64,000 bases of DNA, from contig OZ026601.1 in NCBI GenBank assembly GCA_964020085.1, positions 10,674,461-10,738,460 on the forward strand, given 5' to 3'. This document shows, piece after piece, positions 30,560 through 42,465 of this stretch. A model generated the notes under the pieces. The model had not been told where the DNA came from. It saw only the letters and a program-made list of their open reading frames with translations, and did not search any database. The translations under genes and the position numbers were made by a program. The stretch comes from Micromussa lordhowensis. Its lineage: Eukaryota; Cnidaria; Anthozoa; Scleractinia; Lobophylliidae. How positions within the stretch are numbered: position 1 is the stretch's first letter; each line of letters starts with the position of its first letter.

Positions 30560-30830
30560 TGCAGAACGTCTGCAATTCAACAGGCTTTTTGCAGATCAGG
30601 CTTGCAGACATTCTGCAGATTTTCTGCAGATATGCTGCAGATATTCTGCAGACATAATTTGCAATTCAACAGGCTTTTTGCAGATCAGGCTTGCAGACAT
30701 TCTGCAGATTTTCTGCAGATATGCTGCAGATATTCTGCAGACATTCTGCAGATGATCTGTAGATAATCTGTAGATGATCTGTAGACAATCAGCAGATCTG
30801 CTGCAGACTATTAACAGATCTGCTCCTTTC
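30560..30830. repeat. CTGCAGA-rich minisatellite with a 91-bp duplicated block
   Basis: Dense (T)CTGCAGA(T/C) words throughout. A block beginning TGCAATTCAACAGGCTTTTT occurs at about 30569 and again at 30660 with its downstream 80 bp essentially unchanged. Because CTGCAG is palindromic both strands give similar repeat frames. Confidence 0.85.
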
Positions 30831-31109
30831 CTACGGGTTACCTTCAAAGTTCAACTGTGGCTTTGCACGGTCGTCATCTGCGTGAACCAACAAACAAAGA
30901 GAAAAAATATTCATCAAGACTTAACTACCGGTCCACTAATACCAAAGAAAAAAAATAAAGGACAACAAACCCTATATTTCGGCTGTCTTGCGCCACAAAT
31001 TCGCCATCTTTTCGTCACAAATTTCCACCATGATGGAAACATAAGACGCAATCTCAAAGCACGAAACAACCAATGGGCGATGAGAAATCAGCCCACATGA
31101 TGTACGTTT

Positions 31110-32080
31110 CCAATCCAGTCTCTTTACTATCCATTTCAACTGCCGAGCGATGAAACCATAGATTAGAAGGTCAATTTTGAGTCGTTCACTATTTTCCTGA
31201 TTTAATTCCCGTTAAAAAAATAAGAGTAGATCAGAATCCCTGCTGGAATTTCCCGAAGCTGTCAGCGTCCAGACAAAACCTTGTTCAGATTAAATTAGAT
31301 TTTGGTGTTATAGCAAGATTTTAAAACAGTTGCGCTTTTGTTTTGTATACAACAGTAAGAAAAGAACCAGTCCAGTGACCTAGCGCCGAGATAAGCAGTG
31401 ACTAAAGGTTCGCTTCCAATTCTCCCCGCATTGATTATGTCTTCTACTTCTCCAGAAAATGGTATTACTTCTCTCAACTCTAGCATAAAATAGTCAAAAC
31501 TTTTCAGCGAACTTAATACCACAACGCTCTTAAACTTTGCAACAACATAAAGCTCTTGTTATGTCCAACTCATCATAAAAATCACAATTAGGTATATATT
31601 AAGTGGTACTCAGTATATTGAATGGAGCTTTTACCTTTTCATTCTTTTAGCAGTAAAGGGACAGTCCCAAACAGAGAATAATAATTTTGACCTCGATGAA
31701 AGTGTAAGTTTTGAAAAGACCGGGGAAGAATTCATGCGTTTCATGGTGTTTGCAACCCATGAGAAGTTCTCTATTTGTGTTCCTTGTTTTGATGTATATT
31801 CTTACGTATCTTCACTTTTTTTAGACGCATTGTACTGCTGATGACTGCCTTTCGTCAGTGTATGTCGGTGGCAATAAAGTTCACTCCACTGAAACTGTAA
31901 GTCTTGTTTCCTCAGTTTGGTTTGAAAAAGATTTTCAAGAACGTAAGCGATCAGTAGAATGTTGTAAGTCGTGGCAACTTGCAGCAGGGAGGACAATACC
32001 TTCATTTTAGACCTTCTCATGTCCATCTCCTTTCCTCTCACCGCATAAAACCGTCCACATTGCAAATATAAACAAATCTA
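31110..32080. other. no gene seen
   Basis: Only short, unsupported frames. Confidence 0.4.
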
Positions 32081-32084
32081 ACCT

Positions 32085-32641
32085 TAAATCTGGATGAAAA
32101 AACAACAGGAGCTACTATCGGAAAAAGTACGAAAAAGGAAGTATTTGAGAAGATCGCCACAGACTTCAATGCAAAGTCAGATTTAAAAGTGTCTGGTAGC
32201 CAGTGCCTAAGGAAATGGGCGAAATTAGAGGCTAAACAAAAGGAGATTGTCGATCACAACAATAAGAACGGAAATGGTACATGTACTTGGAAATATTATG
32301 CACAGATGGAGGATTGTATTGGTGGACAAAGTAATGTCAACCCAACTTTCACTCTCGAATCATCTTCATCTTCAGTCATTTCTGATTATGGAGAGAGCTC
32401 TTCTGAAGACGACGGAAATTTGTCTGCAACATCCAACAAAAAGAAGGCTCCCTCCAAATGCCCTTTAAAGAAGCACAGAAGCAGATCCTCTGCCTCCGAA
32501 ATGCTTGAATTTCTCAGGGAATATCAAGGTAAAATAGAAGAGGTTGAAAACAAAAAAATAAAAATTGTACAGGAGATGAATGAGGAGAAAAAGGCTTTCT
32601 GGTCAAATCTCTTGGAAGTTATGAAAACTACCAAAGAGTAA
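32085..32641 (+). CDS. Myb/SANT-like protein of a PIF/Harbinger locus
   Basis: The exon is open from about 32085 upstream of the first ATG (32189), giving KSTKKEVFEKIATDFN and SQCLRKWAKLEAKQK, the second half of a Myb/SANT-like DNA-binding domain. Then a Ser-rich acidic linker (ESSSEDDGNLS), a basic patch and a C-terminal helix (EMLEFLREYQGKIEE). Harbinger transposons encode such a Myb-like partner, which binds terminal repeats and brings in the transposase. A decayed Harbinger transposase lies 1.2 kb downstream on the other strand, supporting the pairing. No internal stop. Confidence 0.65.
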
Positions 32642-32699
32642 AACAACTGGCATCATACACATTTCTGCCCTTTGATTTATTTGCCCTTCATGATTTGAT

Positions 32700-33890
32700 C
32701 TGAAAGTATTTCACTTTTTGTCTATTAATTGATAGTTGGAAATGTGTTATCTAAAAAGCTGTAAATTATTTACCAGCAAAGCAAACCTGAAAGAATAAAA
32801 CTTCATGGTATGTAAGGTCTATAACAATAACACATTTGAATTGACAACTTGTTGATCCAGTTAATTAGAATGACCTTTGTGAGCATTGAATTTGAAATTA
32901 AAGAAAACTATTGTTTCAAACTTCATGCAGTTTTACCTGTAAATTTTCATGTTTCTATTGACACCTTTGGTTATAGAACTGTAATTTTATACCCTGAAAT
33001 GAATCACAGTATCTCTACTGGTAAATTAACTCAGGGGGTGGGTTGTGGGAGTTTCCCTTATTAGAGAAGGTTTTGCTACCAGCAATGCCTATGTAGAGCA
33101 ATCATCATATGCAAATGCTAAAAAAATGAGGAAAAAGCAGATGAATGTTAAGTTTGTTTTTAATGTGCCATCCCTAACAATTTTCTTAAGTCCAGAAGTG
33201 ATGGGTAATAATTAAAATTTTTTACCTCCATCCCTTAATTTTTAATGCTCCAACCTTATACTATGATCAGATGATACATCATGGTCAAAAACGTGTGCTG
33301 ATACATATCCATGAGTAGTCACAACTTTAGCAAGATTCTCAAATCGTACTGGTTATCAACAGCTCGATTTGAGCACAAGTAGAACCGTGTACACACAATG
33401 CTTGTAATTGGACAGTGCAATAAGACAGCCATTGTGTCATACATCATGCAGTATGTGTCATTAACATGCACTCGTAACATGCATTTTGCTGAGTAAACTT
33501 TTATGTTATAATTCGTGAAGACATGTAACTGATGGTTAATTTTACAAGGACCTGAGTTTTGCTGACTCTAGTCTTAATTGGCTTTTTTTAACGAGAAGCT
33601 ACACCAACAAAAAATAATAAAATGTATGTACAGTATGCACACCCAATTTTTCTCGGAGTACCCCTCCCCCTCCCAGGTCTATCAGTAAAAGGACTTGAAG
33701 CAAACACAATGAATCAAACTTGTCAGTCCTTACAACACACAGATATGACCTTACATTATGAACTTATGCCTCATTGGAAGTCTCCTAATGCATTTGACAG
33801 CAGCAAAAAATATCTCCTTGCACTGCATAGAGCTAGCATGTTACAAAAGTAATTATTTTAAAATATACATCCTCAGTTAAAAGAATAATA
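32700..33890. other. no gene seen
   Basis: Spacer between the Myb-like and transposase parts of the Harbinger locus. Confidence 0.4.
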
Positions 33891-33893
33891 AGG

Positions 33894-34910
33894 TCAACCA
33901 GCAACCAGATTTAGTAAATGTTGGCGCTTTTGTTCTGCTGGTCTGTTTCGAGGGAAGCCATCGCATCCACCAAAATCATCATCATCATCGTCATCTTCAA
34001 GAAAGTCATCATGGACAAGAGCGAAGTTGTGCAGGACACAAGCTCCCATGATAATCTTTGTCATCTGCTTCACACTGGAGTGGTTTAGAGGCTTAGCTTT
34101 CTCCACCTCCCTTTCAAAAGACTTATGGAACGTTCCACTACCTGTCTGCATGATGACAGAATTTGTTGAATCTAATCTGATTTGCCCGTAGGTGGCCATT
34201 ATTACGAAAAGGTGTCATCAACCATCTGTAATGATATTAAGAGGTAAATATCATTAGAAATGTGTAACCTTCATTCACTTTATTTCTATTTGTTAAGTTT
34301 AGGCAACCATGGTTAAGTCAGACAAAAGTAACAAAAATCTGTAACCACTGAAGTCATGATGGTTGTTAAAAACGAATTACATGGCAGATTCTGATGCATG
34401 CTCAATTGAAGTGTAAAAATAAATAGTTTTGATGTGTTTGTTTTACAACTAAGGAGTTGTAATATTGATATCAGATTTGTCTGAAAATATACCTCAAAAT
34501 TGGGTATCCTCCATCACCTATTAGATGATAATCACAGGGAAACTTGTTCCCTGAAGTTGCAAACAGCTCCGAATTTCTCAGGACTCTTGAGTCATGTACA
34601 GAGCCAGGCCACCCTGCTAAGACATCTGTCAGCACCATGTTGTTGTCACACACAATCTGTGAAGGCATGGGAAATATGCAATTTTTATTTATTACATTTT
34701 ATATATTTATGCAATTTTTATAACACTTACTGGTAAATGGTACCTGACAGAAAGAACAGTTTAAATTTTTCATCACAGTCTGACTAATTAAAAAAATTTC
34801 ACCTGCAATTGCAGAGCATAAAACTTCTTTCTGCAGTTGTAAGATTCTGGATCCACAATAGGTGCCTTGATCTTTATGAATGTTCCATCCACTGCACCTT
34901 AACATTACAA
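33894..34910 (-). pseudogene. PIF/Harbinger transposase, decayed, with introns
   Basis: Exons with AG/GT borders: about 34910-34803 (GAVDGTFIKIKAP, first catalytic Asp), about 34653-34485 (GWPGSVHDSRVL, LIGDGGYP, second Asp), and from about 34212 leftwards (LMTPFRNNGHLRANQ, then in another frame MTKIIMGACVLHNFA and an Asp-rich stretch). The third catalytic residue is not recognisable and at least two frame changes occur in the last exon, so it is dead. Pairs with the Myb-like ORF at 32085-32641. Confidence 0.75.
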
Positions 34911-34939
34911 CTTCACGCCGATTTAAGTGTGTCATTCAG

Positions 34940-36020
34940 AAATGGTAAAAACCGCTGGATTTTGGAGCTTGAAGGCTTGTAATTAGTCCTTTGGGTATTC
35001 ACTTCGGGAGCCACCGAAAGCGTGTTGAATAAGTTCAGTTTCATTCGTTTGGAAAGAGGCGAGATCTTTTGGATGAAGACCTGAAGCAACTTCAAAGAAA
35101 TGGAACAATAGCGCAATTAAGCGACCATGAGCGGCAAAGTTTATTATCGTATCCTTTTGTTCTCGATGTGTGAGTGAACTGCATAGAATGACTTGGACTT
35201 TACATGCATTTAATTTTTTTCGCAAAAGGTTTCCAAGTTCGATATGTTTTTAGAAAATTAGAGCATTCCGAGAGCTTCTAAAAGAGATCTTGAACGAGGA
35301 TTTTTGGTCTATGTAACCCGAAGTTCGATGATTGTTTGTTGATTCGACAGTTCGAACTGCAAAGTTTAATGTATGCGAAGCCGTCTTCTCCTTACGCGTG
35401 TGTGAATTCCCAAAGGTATTATTGCAGAGATTTTTGAATGAAATTGAAGTTCGTCTTTTTTTTAATTTGTATCTTTTAATGAGGTCGGTTTGACGGCTGC
35501 AAAACGTGGTCTAAATGTGTTATTCTTTGAAATCGCTTGAGGTCAGTTTGGAGAACGAATAATTTTATATTGACTAAGGAAAAAACGGAGAATGTGTCTA
35601 GAAATGTTTACTATTACAGTATGTCAATCGAACACGTTCCGAAGACCCGGCGACAAGGGCTTCAGTGGGAAGGTTTAGCGCCCGTTCACCGGTAAGTCAA
35701 AGCTAAATAAATGATGTTTGTCACCTCAAAGTGTTTGGATTTATTGCAATGCACAACTTAAGTTTGTATGTGAGTGAAAATCTAACCTTCGAAAAGAATA
35801 AGAATAGAAAATTGCCTATTGAGCTACGGGAAAATTTCTAGTGAAGTAATCCAAATAATTTCTCTCGGTAAATTTTAGGTTTGAGCTTAATTACACGGAT
35901 TACGAATCTTTGCCATTTAGACCTTTCACGTGCAGGTTGAAAGTTTGAAGGGGTTTAATGTAAGCAGTTTGAGTTTTCCGTTTAAGACCGTTTTCTTCAT
36001 CTGATAACTCGGTTCCCTTT
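34940..36020. other. no gene recognised
   Basis: An 80-residue minus-strand frame (34983-35225) has no domain. The rest is AT-rich. Confidence 0.35.
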
Positions 36021-36029
36021 TAAACGTTG

Positions 36030-36317
36030 TTATAAACGGATAGCGGTCGTCTAGACCATTTGTTAGGTCAATAAACGGATATCGGTACGTCGTGGCCGTT
36101 TAAACGGTTCGTTTAGGAAACACTGATCGATAAGCTCGCTCCCGTTAAACGGGATATTTTAAACGCTCCCGTTTGCCGTTTTAACGCTTTTAGGTTATAA
36201 GATAAACGGATGGCCTTGCCGTTTAAACGATTTGGTAAAAACGTTAAACGGATTTTACGAAGCGTTTAAACGGATATTAAACGGATACTAAACGTTTTTA
36301 TCCGTTTAACGGATATC

Positions 36318-36345
<28 letters not shown>
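36030..36345. repeat. TTAAACGG-rich array, left
   Basis: Dense occurrences of AAACGGATA and of its complement TATCCGTTT/CCGTTTAAACGG, spaced 15-30 bp, ending in CGTTTTCCCGTGTGAGGTCAC. The array at 42095-42465 is rich in the same word and starts GTGACCGGGAAAGCGAAAACG, i.e. the inverted edge. Together they may be the subterminal ends of one element or two foldback elements. Confidence 0.75.
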
Positions 36346-36349
<4 letters not shown>

Positions 36350-37028
36350 AATGAGTTTCTGTGGTCGAGATTTCTCAACGTCGCGTCGTCTCACAGTTGT
36401 GCAGCTCAGCCGACTGCTCCTTCTCGTTTAGATTTTAAATTATTGAAGTTACTTCTGGAGTAAAAAAAAATGTTTGATGAATTCACTTTCTTGTTGAAAT
36501 AAATCAAATGAAGCCTGGATTTTTAATATTACTGCGAACGCTGAGCATCCTGAGTTCTTAATAGCCGTGTTTACGTTTGATATTCGAGATCGGTTCCGAT
36601 AAGCGCGTGCTTGATCATATAGGCGTAAAATAAAATTTAAAGAGATTTTCAAAGAAAAGTTTCAGTCCGACAGCTTTGAAAACTTTTCTGTGAATCGAAC
36701 TGAGATGCATTACATGTAGATGCCTTTGTGAACAATTACAAGAATTAGTGTGTGCTAGGCGGGCACCCTTGCGGGTCAATTTACTTATTTAGTTGTCATT
36801 AAAAGATAAATTTTGTTTTCATTTTGAATGCCGTTTATTAGCCGAAACTCCTTTTCTATTGTCCGTGTGTTACACGAACAACTAATTGACATTAATATCT
36901 AAACAAAAGGAGATTCTCTTTATTATTCAAATCGTCAAAACAGGACATAAAAAGCCAGCGCAAAGTAGCGTCTACCAAGATCGCGTTTTTAAAAGTTCAG
37001 TGTCGACCATCTGTTTTGATCAATCGCT

Positions 37029-37586
37029 ATGGATTTCGTTGTTGGCGAAAACATTGAAGCCGTAGATCAGTTTGGCGTATGGGCGAACGCTAAAGTTGTG
37101 GAAAAACAATATAAATCACTAGTCGTGATGTTTCCACCATGGAAATCCGAATGGGATCGTGAGATTCTAGACGCCAGCGAAGTGAGAAGTGCAACAGAAG
37201 AGGAGGTTTTGTTTCCACGCCGTGTTGCCAGTAAGAAGGTAAGAGATATGCTTATCTCTCAGACAGTCAATGATTTTGGTTTTCTATTAAGGGCCTGATT
37301 ACATGAGCCGGGCTGGTTTGAGTTTGCCGGGATCTCGAGATGTTTGTTAAACGCAACAAAAATCAACTTCGCGATTACATGACAACCGGGCCAGCCCACA
37401 CCGAAGCAGCCCGGCTCATGTAATCAGGCCCTAAATGATTATTTAATTGTCACGGAATGATGTTTTTTCTTCTTTATGACTGTTGTGGTTTTTCATTCCT
37501 AGAGTCCAAATTTAAAGAAGCTTGTGACTGGAGACATTGTCTATTTATCCGGAGATGATGTTACTGTCCGCTGGTCTGATCCCATC
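37029..37586 (+). pseudogene. small two-exon Tudor-like gene cut by an LTR insertion
   Basis: Exon 1 37029-37238 (ATG, 70 codons, donor AAG/GTAAGA) and exon 2 from 37503 (acceptor TTCCTAG). Exon 1 gives VGENIEAVDQFGVWANAKV and VMFPPWKSEWDREILDASEV, which looks like a Tudor/Agenet-type small barrel. Exon 2 reads VTGDIVYLSGDDVTVRWSDPI and is then interrupted at 37587 by the LTR of a Gypsy element; the following in-frame residues are LTR sequence. The remainder was not found after 40874. A small MITE sits in its intron. Two barrels in series is inferred. Confidence 0.55.
37291..37431. mobile_element. 141-bp Harbinger-type MITE with TAA target duplication
   Basis: Ends GGGCCTGATTACATGAGCC and GGCTCATGTAATCAGGCCC are perfect inverted repeats (about 24 bp), flanked by TAA at 37288-37290 and 37432-37434. 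Three-base TAA/TTA duplication is typical of PIF/Harbinger. It lies in the intron of the Tudor-like gene. Confidence 0.92.
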
Positions 37587-37759
37587 TGTAAAGTCGCGGT
37601 GAATAAAATAACTTACTTTTAATACACACGAAACGACCGTTACAACTCTCGGTTCACACACTGCAAACGCATACATTACCGCTGCTTAAATAACTACCGA
37701 GAACAACTGATGTTACGTAATGGGCATGCCACACGTGCGGAATTTGTCACGACACTACA
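37587..37759 (-). repeat. Gypsy 3' LTR (173 bp)
   Basis: On the minus strand it begins TGTAGTGTCGTGACAAATTC and ends GACTTTACA, i.e. TG...CA; it is preceded by the purine tract GAAAAGGAGGGAA (37772-37760), the expected plus-strand primer. A TATTTAA word and a TTATTTTATT tail fit promoter and 3' end functions. No second LTR was found in the window. Confidence 0.8.
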
Positions 37760-37921
37760 TTCCCTCCTTTTCTACGGACAAAAATTACAGGAAAAAGAAC
37801 TAAGTTCGCTAGCGCTTAACACACTATGACATGTCCAATGTTCCTCACTCCATCAAAACAGTCTCCAAATTATTAACGCCTATTAAGCATCAAAACAAAG
37901 TGTCTGGATCTTTTGAACCTC

Positions 37922-40873
37922 TCAATTTCTTAGCGATAAAACAAAGTCTCCAAAGCGCACAGGCCTCTTGACAATTCGTGACGACCTTCGCACTGTTTGT
38001 TGACTTATCGCTGGACTTGTTGTCTGCATTTGGCTTCCAGTTTCTCCTCCCTTTTCCGGCGACTTTTGACGAGGTTCTGGCCTATTTTCAGATACTCCTG
38101 TCACTGCTGGTGAAACAACTTCCTGCCTCTGCCCAATTTCTTCTGACAAACTGTCTTCTTTTCCGTTTGGTCTGGACACACCATCTTGCTCGTTGTACTT
38201 CTTCATGAACGCAGCATTCCTTCTGAATTCCTCTCCAGCCTCGTTTCTGACTGTTACTTCTGTTCCAGTCTTCTGAACCACTTTGAAAGGACTCGGACGG
38301 AAGTTAGTCAAAAACTTATTAGACTTTTCCGCTTTCAGTAGCACAGTGTCGCCAATCCGTATGGACTTGGACGTTGCCCCTCTACGTGCGTCGGCATAAG
38401 CTTTGCCCTTTAACTTATTCGACCAATCGCGATCTCGAACTTCTTCTCTAGGCACCTCTACGGTTTCTCTTCTTAACTCTGGCAACTTCGTCCTCATCTC
38501 CTGACCAAACATTAGGTAGAAGGGTGTGGCACCTGTGGTTGCCTGCGGAGTTGATCGGTACGCCGCTAGCCAAGTAACCAACTCGGTTCGCCAATTCTTC
38601 CCTTCTAAATTAGCAATCTGATTCTCTACGTCTTTATTTATTCCTGGCCACCACACCTTACTTCGAAGACGATACTTTGTCTTCACCACCCCCTGATGAC
38701 CCTCATGTGCCAATCTGACTACCTTGTCTCGCAAGTCCTTGGGCACTACTATCCTTGTGCCACGAAGCAAAATCTCGCCATAAGTGCATAATTCGTCTTT
38801 GACATGTGCATATGAAGGAATCGTACACTTTTGCCAGTTCCCAGATTTTACACAGTTCTTAACTAAGCACAGTTCCTCATCATTGTAAGACGCCTCTTCA
38901 ATCTCCTCCGGTGACAATGCTACAGGCACGCAGCTCTCTACAACGGCTCTGACGAAATCGTACTCGTCACCACACTCTAACGGTTTCACGGAATTCAAAC
39001 GAGATAAAGCATCAGCAATGTTTGTTTTCCCAGGCCGGTACACAACTTTGAACTCGTACCCCTGTAAGCGCAACACCCATCTCTCGATTCGCGCACAAGG
39101 TTTTGACGTGCGTGAATAGATCCGTTCCAAGGGTTTGTGATCCGTTTCCAGCTCAAAACTTCTTCCGGACACATACATGTTGAATCGCTCGCAGGCCCAA
39201 ACCAGTGCCAAAGCCTCCTTCTCTGTCTGACTGTAGCGCCTTTCCACGTCAGTCAAGCTTCTAGATGCATACGAGATAGCTCTCCACGTCCCTCCTTGTT
39301 CTTGGGCAAGAACCGCACCTAATCCAACTGGAGACGCATCTGCAACGATTCCTGTCCTACAGTCAACCTTGAAGTAACCCAACGTCTCGGCCTGTGTGAT
39401 TAGACCCTTCAGCTCCTCAAACGCTGTCTGCTGTTCTTCGCCCCACTTGAAGGTGACTCCCTTTCTGGTCAACTCTTGAATAGGTTTGGCTATGGATGCT
39501 ACATCTGGCATAAACTTTGCTGAATACTGTACGAGACCCATAAACGATCGTACCTCACTTGCATCCTTAGGGGGCCTTGCATCTCTAATGGCAGCAACTT
39601 TCTCTTCACTTGGATTAACGCCATCGCTGGTCAGTTCATGACCGAAAAACGTGAGCTTTGATAACCGAAACTCGCACTTCTCTCCGTTTACTGTCAACCC
39701 CACTTCACGCAGCCTATCCAACACTGCAAAAAGACATCGGTCATGCTCCTCTACGCCCTTGCCATGAATAATTAGGTCATCTGCAATGTTTGCAACTCCG
39801 GGACAACCCCTCAACACATCTCTGACAATTTGCTGGTACTTCTCTGGAGCCGACGTCACTCCAAACATCAGCCGCTTATAACGATAAAGACCTCGGTGTG
39901 TGGCAAAAGTAGTGATGTGTCGACTGCCTTCACTGAGTAGGATCTGATGGAAACCCCATTTGAGATCAATCTTGCTGAACACGGTACTCCCGTTGAGATC
40001 GTGTAAAAGCTCCTCCACCGTTGGAATCGGGTGTCTTTCACGGATGATTGCTTCGTTTGCACGACTCATGTCTACGCACACCCTTACGTCTCCATCAGCC
40101 TTAGGAACAACTACCAAAGGTGAGATCCATCCTGAAGGCCCATCTGGTACTTCCTCTATAATGTCGAGCTCCAGAAGCTGGTCGAGTTTCTTGTCTACCT
40201 TCTCGCGTAGGCCAAATGGTATTCTGCGCACAGGCTGCCCCACAGGCTTCACGGACTCATCGATATGAAGACTAAGCTCGTATCCCTTCAAAAGACCAAC
40301 ACCAGTGAACAAAGCCTTGTATTTCTCTCGGATACAGCTCTCCAGCCTCCCAGTGTCAACATTGTTCCCTTGAAAGGGACCAATGCGCAAAAGAGTAAGA
40401 TGTTCCGCGGTTTCACGACCTAGTAGGGTCCGGCCGTCGCCCTTGACCACCACGAAGTCGGCTCTACACCCGTTGTTACCTGTCAGCATTACATCTGCAG
40501 AAAAAGTTCTAAGAGTCGGTAAAGGTTCCGTACCGCCGTAAGCAAAAAGCTCTCTGGCCGACTTGCGTGACTCACATTTTATTCCTTCCAGCTTTAACAT
40601 CTCCCAGGTCTGTTGGCCCATCACGTTACAAGTAGCTCCAGAATCAATCAGGACATGGGGTACAGTTACACCTCCAACTGTCAAGGTAATCAAATCACTA
40701 CTTTGTCGCTCATGGCCAGTGAACTGCTCCACAGAAAATGCAAACTCGGGACTATGCTGAACCGGTCCGTGATTCCCGTCAGCCACAAGGTTTGTTTCTT
40801 GCGAACCTCCATGACCACGACGCATGTCTACGCACACCCTTACGTCTCCATCAGCCTTAGGAACAACTACCAA
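37922..40873 (-). pseudogene. pol: Gypsy pol: protease, reverse transcriptase, RNase H, integrase lacking its catalytic core
   Basis: 983 residues in one open frame. Aspartic protease VLIDSGATCNVMG near 75; RT with FSKIDLKWGFHQI near 295 and IADDLII near 365; RNase H with VADASPVGLGAVLA near 510 and TEKEALALVWACE near 550; integrase zinc-binding HEGHQGVVKTKYRL near 720. Immediately after VENQI (about residue 745) the sequence jumps to WRTELVTWLAAYRSTP, a region normally about 150 residues downstream, so the DDE core of integrase is deleted in frame (junction near 38620). The first 17 residues duplicate RT text (VVVPKADGDVRVCVDM) and are not a true N-terminus. The ORF is thus open but cannot make an active integrase. 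Confidence 0.92.
40067..40118 (-). repeat. 52-bp internal RT segment, donor copy
   Basis: Same 52 bases as 40823-40874, in the same orientation, at its proper place in the RT domain. Confidence 0.9.
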
Positions 40874-40874
40874 A
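40823..40874 (-). repeat. 52-bp copy of RT segment at the 5' break of the Gypsy element
   Basis: Identical to 40067-40118. It marks the 5' end of recognisable element sequence, as expected from a template jump during reverse transcription or repair. Confidence 0.9.
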
Positions 40875-40897
40875 TCGGTATGTTTTGTTGCATTTTA

Positions 40898-40929
<32 letters not shown>

Positions 40930-40935
40930 TATGGA
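40898..40935 (+). ncRNA. hammerhead ribozyme motif, intact core
   Basis: Stem I UCCA (40898-40901), core CUGAUGA (40902-40908), an extra A, stem II GAGGC/GCCUC with loop AGCA (40910-40923), core GAAA (40924-40927), CGUA with cleavage expected after A40931, then UGGA (40932-40935) pairing with UCCA. All invariant core residues are present. The very short stem III (CGU) is the form known from Penelope-like elements, thought to work as dimers. It sits just outside the Gypsy break; no RT of its own is nearby, so it is a solo relic. Confidence 0.75.
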
Positions 40936-40939
40936 AGTT

Positions 40940-42090
40940 TAAGTACTTTTTAGCGCAATAATGAATATCTACTATAAGTTTCCTTGTCGAACAAACTTTG
41001 CGCAACACACTTTTCTTCTTGTTTTGACTTTGACTGTTTTCACATCAATTTAGTTAAATCCCTTATGCCAACATCCATATTCTCCTTACTGTTTTCCATA
41101 CAGATCTTTGAGTACTAACTGAGAGAATTTGTCAATGTCAAAGTTTTACTAGTTTATTTTCATGACCTGGAGTCTGGATCCTGCTTTTTGTAATTTTTGT
41201 TATAATTCCTTGATTGAAAAGATTCACTCATCTTGAATGGTGTACATAAAACACCAGAAAAAAACTCTATACATGTAAGTAAGTAGATCTGAACATGGCT
41301 TAGAACATTGTTCCACCAGAACTGAAAATTTCAAATTCCTTGGTTAGCCAAAATCATAAAAGGTATACTGAATTGATCATTCGTGTGGGGTATATTTTTA
41401 TTTTTAATATGACTGAAAAAATAACTCCATTGTAGGTTTATTTGTCATATATTTCTAATTCGATGGTGGATTTACTGGTTTTCTTTATTCTAAGCACCTG
41501 TCCATTTTCCAGGTTATTGAGATTGTAAGGAGAAATTGCATGTGGCTGTTGTTCACTTTCGGAAATGGAGCGGTTTACAATTTGCCAATTAAGAGTGACT
41601 AGTCCATTTCTTGTTGCATGATAATGTAAAAATAAAAAAGTTCAGAATACCCGGCCATGATTGCGTCACATTAAATACCCGCTTCCGTAGTCCCGCAGTC
41701 AATAAATATTTACATATGAAAACAAAAGAGAAATACTTTATGCATAGACGAAACATTAGCGTGCTACACATGAATATACCTCGTTCTAAAATCCATCAGC
41801 CGAAACAAGCGCACTACACATGAAAAGACTTCTAAAATCTAGCGTTCTTCACTGCAAATCCATAACGTAAGTCTTGTATGTAAGTAGCACATGGCTCTTT
41901 GATTTGACTTCTACTTGTCATGTAATCTATCTCTAATCACACAATCACAGGATCACTTTCACAATCTGCGATCACTTATCATCTAGCAGATCGAGTCAGG
42001 AAATTGAATATTGTTTGAAAAAGTAAACGTAAAACTACTGCGTTAATAATTACACTGGAGAGCCGTTACACTTACCATGTGCTTCGATTA
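40940..42090. other. no gene seen
   Basis: AT-rich DNA between the hammerhead motif and the right TTAAACGG array. Confidence 0.45.
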
Positions 42091-42094
42091 TCTT

Positions 42095-42465
42095 ATCCAA
42101 ATGTGACCGGGAAAGCGAAAACGTATCATAACGCTTTACTGTTAAACGGTTAAAAATAAACGTTTATTAAACGGATAGTAAACGGATGATAAACGGCAAA
42201 TTCAAGCATTTAAACGGTCTTCGTTTCCGTTTAAACGGTTTGCCAAAAACGTTTAACGGATTGGGTAAAGCGTTAAACGGTTGCAGCAATCTTTAAACGG
42301 CAAGGTTAAATTTTTAAACGGATAGCCAAAACTAATAAACGGATAACTGCGACAGTTAAACGGATAACTCAAATCGAATAACGGATAGCTCAAACCGTTA
42401 AACGGATAGCCCTAAACGTTAAACGGATAGCTCTAAAATGTTAAACGGAAAGACTAAAACGTTCA
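42095..42465. repeat. TTAAACGG-rich array, right
   Basis: About 20 copies of GTTAAACGGATAGC-like words, mostly in one orientation, beginning with GTGACCGGGAAAGCGAAAACG. The mirror-image edge is at 36345. Sequence between units varies freely. Confidence 0.8.

Larger units (their letters stand above)
37587..40874 (-). mobile_element. Ty3/Gypsy LTR retrotransposon, 5'-truncated and rearranged
   Basis: Minus-strand element: 3' LTR at 37759-37587, polypurine tract just before it, pol ORF 40873-37922. No gag and no 5' LTR are present; the 5' edge at 40874 coincides with a 52-bp piece copied from inside its own RT region. It inserted into exon 2 of the gene at 37029. Confidence 0.9.

Noticed and set aside
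30495..30847. Cys-rich repeat frames (CRYSADI)
   Set aside because: Artefact of CTGCAGA repeats; similar frames appear on both strands.
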